The translations under genes were made by a program, and so were the position numbers. A stretch of 41,579 nt of DNA. It comes from Alistipes sp. GTDB lineage: Bacteria > Bacteroidota > Bacteroidia > Bacteroidales > Rikenellaceae. This document shows, in pieces, positions 34,528 to 41,579 of the stretch (its first letter is position 1; the number at the start of each line of letters is the position of its first letter). The notes under the pieces were generated by a model. That model saw only the letters and a program-made list of their open reading frames with translations, did not search any database and was not told the origin of the DNA. The stretch lies in assembly GCA_017631255.1 (NCBI GenBank), contig JAGBTP010000051.1, positions 1-41,579 on the forward strand. The letters are read 5' to 3'.

Positions 34528-34535
34528 TATCTTTG
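34528..34535 (+). promoter_or_regulatory. -7 element for the nitroreductase/beta-galactosidase operon
   Basis: TATCTTTG, a full match to TAnnTTTG, 56 bases before the nitroreductase ATG. No properly spaced TTTG is seen upstream. Confidence 0.55.
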
Positions 34536-34590
34536 CATATAGCCCTAAGGGGCGCAAATCCGAAGGTGTAACATTAAAACTTAAGATACT

Positions 34591-38321
<3,731 letters not shown>

Positions 38322-38573
38322 CCTTCGTGGCGCATCAAGGCGCAATGATATGAAAGAAAGAGCCTGCCCCAATTTTAGAGGTGCGCTCGTTTTGTGGGCT
38401 GTGGGCGATTTTGTGTTATATTCTGATAATCAGTGTGTTAGGGGAGAGAGTAGTGGTAAATGTGTAACTTATTGATTATCAGCACTATGAAAAACTTGAA
38501 AAAATAACCGTTGTAACTTATTGATAATCAGCATAGTTTTAGGACCGTCGCTGAAAAACTTTTGCTCCGAAAA
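38322..38573. other. Gene-free region with repeated TGATNATCA near-palindromes
   Basis: TGTAACTTATTGAT, then T or A, then ATCAGCA occurs twice (38463-38484 and 38512-38533, starts 49 bases apart). A related palindrome CTGATAATCAG lies at 38423-38433. A short A-rich stretch with GAAAAACTT follows each full copy. No gene is seen. Confidence 0.6.
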
Positions 38574-38605
38574 TTTGGCTGCTCGTCGTTTAGGGCCTAA
38601 CTTTG
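38574..38605 (+). promoter_or_regulatory. Promoter of the tandem-repeat lipoprotein gene
   Basis: TTTG at 38574-38577 and TAACTTTG at 38598-38605 with exactly 20 bases between. The -7 element is enclosed by CCTAA (38596-38600) and TTAGG (38608-38612), a small palindrome that may be an operator. Confidence 0.75.
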
Positions 38606-38686
38606 CATTAGGTAGAAAGGGGTAGTTTGCGCACCCCGATGAGAGGCAGGAGCAAACATTTGATATTAATATAAGGTATTACAACT

Positions 38687-39709
38687 ATGAAAAGGTTTTT
38701 CGTTTTTGCAGCAGCCGTGGCGTCGCTCTTTGCGCTATCGTGCGACAAGTATGACAAGTATGAGGAGGATATTATTATCGATTGGGCGCCTATCGTGATG
38801 AACATCTACCTCGGTGATTACTCTGGTAACGACCTCCTGGACCAGAACTCGGAGACGGCGGTCGATTTGTCCAACCTTGTGGTGCGCTACGAGGGCGAGG
38901 AGCACCCTCTGGGCGAGACGCTCCTATCAAGTGGCGAGCCTACGGTTGGGACGAGGGCATATTTAGCTCGCTTTGGCTTTATAAGTTTAGAGCGTGATGC
39001 CGAGGGTAAGGTTTATCTGAGAATCGGCGAATGGGATGCTATTAACAGGTGGCAGGATTGCAGCATCGAGCTTGATTGGGGCTTCGCTACCGATGTGCTA
39101 TCATTCTCGAGTGACTATACCTATGACCCCAAGCACCGCAACAACGGCGATAAAAACTGGGGCTACACCTTCCACCGTACCGCCTACCTCAATGGCGAGC
39201 TGGTCTACGATGGCAATAGCCGTGTGCTCGTCTACCATATCGACCACGATGCGCCTATAGTCGACTGGATGCCTATCGAGATGATAGTATATGCACGCGA
39301 TGAGGAGGGTAACAACCTTCTGAACAAGAATACCGAGGGCCACTTCGATGCAGAACAGATTGTGGTGCGCTACGAGGGCAATGAGTATCGCGTGAAGAAT
39401 GTCAGCACGCTCTATATTTTACCAGAGGAGACGAGCGTATTTATCTACTACGATAACAACAATGAGCTACTCCTATGGATTGGCGAGTGGGATGCCTTTT
39501 TGCAGTGCGAGAATTGCAGCCTTGAGATAGATTGGGGCAATGGTACCACCGATGTCCTCTCCTTCTCGAGCGACTACGCCTACGACCCGAAGTATCGCTT
39601 CGACAGCGATAAAAACTGGGGCTACACCTTCCACCGTACCGCCTACCTCAATGGCGAGCAAATATACGATGGAAGTAGTGCGACGCTGAACTATGAGTTG
39701 GTAAAGTAA
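38687..39709 (+). CDS. Lipoprotein made of two tandem repeats, function unknown
   Basis: A 340-residue lipoprotein: signal MKRFFVFAAAVASLFALSC with the lipidated Cys at 19. The mature part consists of two copies of a domain of about 155 residues (roughly 31-185 and 190-340), each running from DWxPI through VVRYEGxE, IGEWDA, a Cys-containing strand (CSIELDWG / CSLEIDWG), DVLSFSSDYxYDP and NWGYTFHRTAYLNGE to YDG. In the DNA, 54 bases at 39147-39200 are identical to 39606-39659, although the rest of the copies has diverged, suggesting gene conversion or a recent partial duplication. The fold looks all-beta; I do not recognise a family. It has its own promoter and shares a terminator with slyD. 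Confidence 0.85.
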   Translation: MKRFFVFAAAVASLFALSCDKYDKYEEDIIIDWAPIVMNIYLGDYSGNDLLDQNSETAVDLSNLVVRYEGEEHPLGETLLSSGEPTVGTRAYLARFGFISLERDAEGKVYLRIGEWDAINRWQDCSIELDWGFATDVLSFSSDYTYDPKHRNNGDKNWGYTFHRTAYLNGELVYDGNSRVLVYHIDHDAPIVDWMPIEMIVYARDEEGNNLLNKNTEGHFDAEQIVVRYEGNEYRVKNVSTLYILPEETSVFIYYDNNNELLLWIGEWDAFLQCENCSLEIDWGNGTTDVLSFSSDYAYDPKYRFDSDKNWGYTFHRTAYLNGEQIYDGSSATLNYELVK

Positions 39710-39739
39710 GAGCAATCCAATCTTCCGAATAAAGTAAAA

Positions 39740-39771
39740 GGGCTGCCCCACTGGGACAGCCCATCTTTTTT
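39740..39771. terminator. Terminator between convergent lipoprotein and slyD genes
   Basis: GGGCTGCCCC (39740-39749) pairs with GGGACAGCCC (39753-39762) with one mismatch and a 3-base loop; six T's follow on the + strand, and an A-rich flank on the other side gives a weaker T-run on the minus strand. Confidence 0.8.
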
Positions 39772-39785
39772 GGTGTTGGTAACGA

Positions 39786-40340
39786 TTAGTTGCAACCCTC
39801 GCAACCGCAGCTATCGCCGCACTCGCCGTCGCCACAGCCACCGCCGCACTCACCGCAGCCGCAACCGCCACCCATAATCTTTGCGAGATCCTCAGGTGTA
39901 GTCTCCTGAACATCAACAACGGTAACATCGAAGTTGAGGGTCTTGCCAGCCATAGGGTGGTTGAAGTCCATAACCACGCTGTCAGCCTTAACCTCCTTAA
40001 CGATACCCATCATAGGCTGACCCTCGGCAGTAGCCATAGGAATCTGGCTGCCTACGAAGAGGATCTCCTCTGCGATCTTGCCGTCCATCATAAAGACAGT
40101 CTTAGGAAGCTCAACGATAGCCTCAGCGATAGCCTCGCCGTAACCATCCTTAGCCTCGAGGGTGAATGATACCTTCTCGCCTGGCTCCTTGCCGATAACC
40201 GCTGCCTCGAACTTAGGAAGCAACATACCCATACCACAGATAAACTCGAGTGGACGACCCTCCTGTGACTGGTCTGCGATAGCACCATCTACTGTAAGTG
40301 TATAGTCGACAAATACCTTCTTGCCATTCTCTACTTTCAT
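39786..40340 (-). CDS. slyD: SlyD-like FKBP peptidyl-prolyl isomerase with Cys-rich tail
   Basis: A 184-residue folding helper. The FKBP part has VFVDYTLTVDGAIADQS, the SlyD-type ICGMGMLLPKFEAAVIGKEP, and an inserted-in-flap chaperone domain (about 65-130) with FVGSQIPMATAEGQ and VVMDFNHPMAGKTLNFDV, the SlyD hallmark. ATG 40340 gives the family start MKVENGKKVFVDYTL and lies behind a good promoter; the frame upstream to 40472 is non-coding. The last 28 residues are a metal-binding tail with eight Cys, many Gly and no His, unlike the His-rich tail of E. coli SlyD that delivers nickel. Cytoplasmic. Confidence 0.93.
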   Translation of the reverse strand: MKVENGKKVFVDYTLTVDGAIADQSQEGRPLEFICGMGMLLPKFEAAVIGKEPGEKVSFTLEAKDGYGEAIAEAIVELPKTVFMMDGKIAEEILFVGSQIPMATAEGQPMMGIVKEVKADSVVMDFNHPMAGKTLNFDVTVVDVQETTPEDLAKIMGGGCGCGECGGGCGDGECGDSCGCEGCN

Positions 40341-40384
40341 ATCTTTAATCTTTTTTTTGGTTAAACAGTTTTGTTTTGCGAGCG

Positions 40385-40414
40385 CAAAGATAACTACTTG
40401 GGAGCGAGTTGCAA
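40385..40414 (-). promoter_or_regulatory. Promoter of slyD
   Basis: On the minus strand TTG (complement of 40412-40414) is followed after 19 bases by TATCTTTG (complement of 40385-40392). The slyD ATG lies 44 bases further on. Confidence 0.7.
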
Positions 40415-40654
40415 AATTTGTGAGCGAAAAATTATCGTTATCGCAAAATTTTTTTCTACCCTGCCGTTGCAAGGTTTGCCCTTCTAAGCAGCCAGCGGCA
40501 AAAAAAATATCGGGGCTCTATACTACGCCCCAAGGGGGCAACTCGAGGGTGCTGCGCGTGGCCCTATTATATTATTATATATATAGGTATAGGGGGCAAA
40601 ATGGGGCAAAATCAAAAAAAAAGAGGCTATCTTGAAAAAAAAGTGGGCGTAGTG
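40415..40654. other. Gene-free region upstream of the tRNA block
   Basis: AT-rich segments alternate with a GC island that contains a small GGGGC/GCCCC hairpin (40512-40516 with 40527-40531). The decamer GGGGCAAAAT is repeated in tandem at 40593-40612. No gene or known RNA is recognised. Confidence 0.4.
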
Positions 40655-40685
40655 TTTCGCGTTTCATAAAATAGTTATATATTTG
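40655..40685 (+). promoter_or_regulatory. Distal candidate promoter for the tRNA-tuf block
   Basis: TTTC at 40655-40658 and TATATTTG at 40678-40685, 19 bases apart. It lies 124 bases before the proximal element. Confidence 0.45.
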
Positions 40686-40778
40686 CACTCGATTTTCCGC
40701 CATAAGCACGCAAGTGTAGCGCGGTGAGTTCTTTGAATGGGGTGTAAAAAACTTTTTTTGAAAAAAGTTTGCAAAAAA

Positions 40779-40809
40779 TTTGCAAATTAAAAAAATGTTT
40801 GTACCTTTG
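40779..40809 (+). promoter_or_regulatory. Proximal promoter of the tRNA-tuf block
   Basis: TTTG at 40779-40782 and TACCTTTG at 40802-40809, exactly 19 bases apart, in an A/T-rich upstream region as expected for a strong promoter. tRNA-Thr begins 21 bases later. Confidence 0.8.
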
Positions 40810-40829
40810 CAACCCGATAAGAGTCATAT

Positions 40830-40903
40830 GCCGATGTAGCTCAGTTGGCCAGAGCAGCTGATTTGTAATCAGCTGGTCGGGGGTTCGAATCCCTCCATCG
40901 GCT
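40830..40903 (+). tRNA. tRNA-Thr (anticodon TGT)
   Basis: A 74-base cloverleaf. The acceptor stem GCCGATG pairs with CATCGGC, the anticodon stem GCTGA/TCAGC encloses TTTGTAA with TGT at 40864-40866, and the T arm has the standard GGTTCGAATCC. The discriminator base is T and CCA is not encoded. Confidence 0.95.
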
Positions 40904-40939
40904 CAGGACTTTGGACTGGAGACAGTTCAGGGAAATATC

Positions 40940-41022
40940 GGGAAGATACCAGAGTGGCCAAATGGGGCAGACTGTAAATCTGCTGGCTTATGCCTTCGGT
41001 GGTTCGAATCCATCTCTTCCCA
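40940..41022 (+). tRNA. tRNA-Tyr (anticodon GTA)
   Basis: An 83-base class II tRNA with a long variable arm (GGCTTATGCC). The acceptor stem GGGAAGA pairs with TCTTCCC, the anticodon stem GCAGA/TCTGC encloses CTGTAAA with GTA at 40974-40976, the T arm has GGTTCGAATCC, and the discriminator is A. CCA is not encoded. Confidence 0.95.
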
Positions 41023-41096
41023 CTATGATGCCGGTTGGAGTTGCAAAGGCTTGCTCATTAAAGTGAGTGAGATGAGGACTCCGAGCGGTTATTTTT

Positions 41097-41169
41097 GCGG
41101 AAGTAGCTCAGTTGATAGAGCAATAGCCTTCCAAGCTATGGGTCGCGAGTTTGAGCCTCGTCTTCCGCT
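41097..41169 (+). tRNA. tRNA-Gly (anticodon TCC)
   Basis: A 73-base cloverleaf. The acceptor stem GCGGAAG pairs with CTTCCGC, and the anticodon stem ATAGC/GCTAT encloses CTTCCAA with TCC at 41130-41132. The D loop reads GTTGATAG and the T loop TTTGAGC, so the usual elbow pair G19-C56 appears as A19-U56. Discriminator T; CCA is not encoded. Confidence 0.94.
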
Positions 41170-41278
41170 CACATTGCAGAGCGTGTAGTACTGAGCATCC
41201 TGAGAGGGGTGGTGGTGCTGCGCGATTAATCTGTGAAGATGGAATAAGTAACTTTAAAACTTATAAACTTATATTACT

Positions 41279-41579
41279 ATGGCAAAAGAAAAATGTGACC
41301 GTTCGAAAGCCCATGTGAACATCGTTACTATCGGACACGTTGACCACGGTAAGACTACTCTTACTGCTGCGATTACTACAGTACTTGCTAAGGCAGGTTT
41401 GTCTGAGCTCCGCTCATTCGATTCTATCGACAACGCACCTGAGGAGAAGGAGCGTGGTATTACCATCAACACTGCACACGTTGAGTACCAGACTGCAACT
41501 CGTCACTACGCTCACGTGGACTGCCCTGGCCACGCCGACTACGTTAAGAACATGATCACCGGTGCTGCACAGATGGACG
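41279..41579 (+). CDS. tuf: Elongation factor Tu, 5' part
   Basis: The first 100 codons of EF-Tu, the GTPase that delivers aminoacyl-tRNA to the ribosome; the gene runs off the window. The P-loop [10 protein letters not shown] (G1), RGITINTAH with the switch-I Thr (G2), and [12 protein letters not shown] (G3) are present in the normal spacing. ATG 41279 gives the standard [20 protein letters not shown] start. It lies 109 bases after tRNA-Gly, and co-transcription with the tRNAs is likely, as in other bacteria where tuf follows tRNA genes. Confidence 0.97.
   Translation, partial: MAKEKCDRSKAHVNIVTIGHVDHGKTTLTAAITTVLAKAGLSELRSFDSIDNAPEEKERGITINTAHVEYQTATRHYAHVDCPGHADYVKNMITGAAQMD

Noticed and set aside
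40321-40635. 104-codon plus-strand open frame
   Set aside because: It overlaps the slyD start and promoter, is rich in low-complexity Lys/Tyr runs and has no recognisable domain.

Overview
This window looks like chromosomal DNA from a Bacteroidales bacterium, most probably Alistipes or another member of Rikenellaceae (inference). Pointers are the many -7 elements of the Bacteroidetes form TAnnTTTG, start codons without Shine-Dalgarno sequences, SPII lipoproteins with short lipoboxes, the exbB/unknown membrane protein/exbD/exbD cluster, a DUF3078 outer-membrane protein, a PG0541-type protein behind an RND pump, and a tRNA-Thr/tRNA-Tyr/tRNA-Gly/tuf block. No phage, insertion sequence, CRISPR array or rRNA was found; most genes are core or housekeeping and lie on the + strand.

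Layout. 1-285: tail or whole of an unrecognised small gene. 661-5312: glutamine synthetase, dprA, a TatD nuclease and type I asparaginase. 5567-8401: a four-gene ExbB/ExbD proton-channel operon closed by a strong terminator. 8461-9413: about 950 bases without genes, G-rich on the + strand, most of it a modular tandem repeat (15 units of 42-44 bases built from three alternating tails). 9465-16124: a TetR regulator followed by a complete tripartite RND efflux operon (outer-membrane factor, adaptor lipoprotein, inner-membrane pump) and a small PII-like protein. 16403-19603 (minus): a small membrane protein, an S41 carboxy-terminal protease and a DUF3078 protein. 19845-24071: endonuclease IV, GH53 endo-galactanase, MntP manganese exporter, alkaline phosphatase (minus) and uracil-DNA glycosylase. 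24099-24962 (minus): AraC-family regulator. 25317-28227: murA, thymidine kinase, a TsaC/Sua5-type enzyme and a hotdog thioesterase in a tight row. 28563-38321: GH13 lipoprotein, a 936-residue surface lipoprotein of unknown function, a nitroreductase and a GH2 beta-galactosidase. 38687-39709: a lipoprotein made of two tandem repeats. 39786-40340 (minus): SlyD-like isomerase with a cysteine-rich tail. 40830-end: three tRNAs and the start of tuf.

Functional themes are energised envelope transport (ExbB/ExbD, RND pump), glycan use (GH13, GH53 and GH2 without a SusC/SusD pair in view), DNA uptake and repair (DprA, TatD, Nfo, Ung), and envelope building (MurA, carrying Asp where most MurA enzymes have the fosfomycin-reactive Cys).

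The most interesting non-gene signals are the modular repeat array, two divergent intergenic regions whose promoter elements are mirror images (ung/alkaline phosphatase and nfo/DUF3078), a pair of 14-base direct repeats spaced exactly 21 bases apart upstream of the AraC-family gene, and a tRNA-Gly whose elbow pair has switched from G19-C56 to A19-U56.
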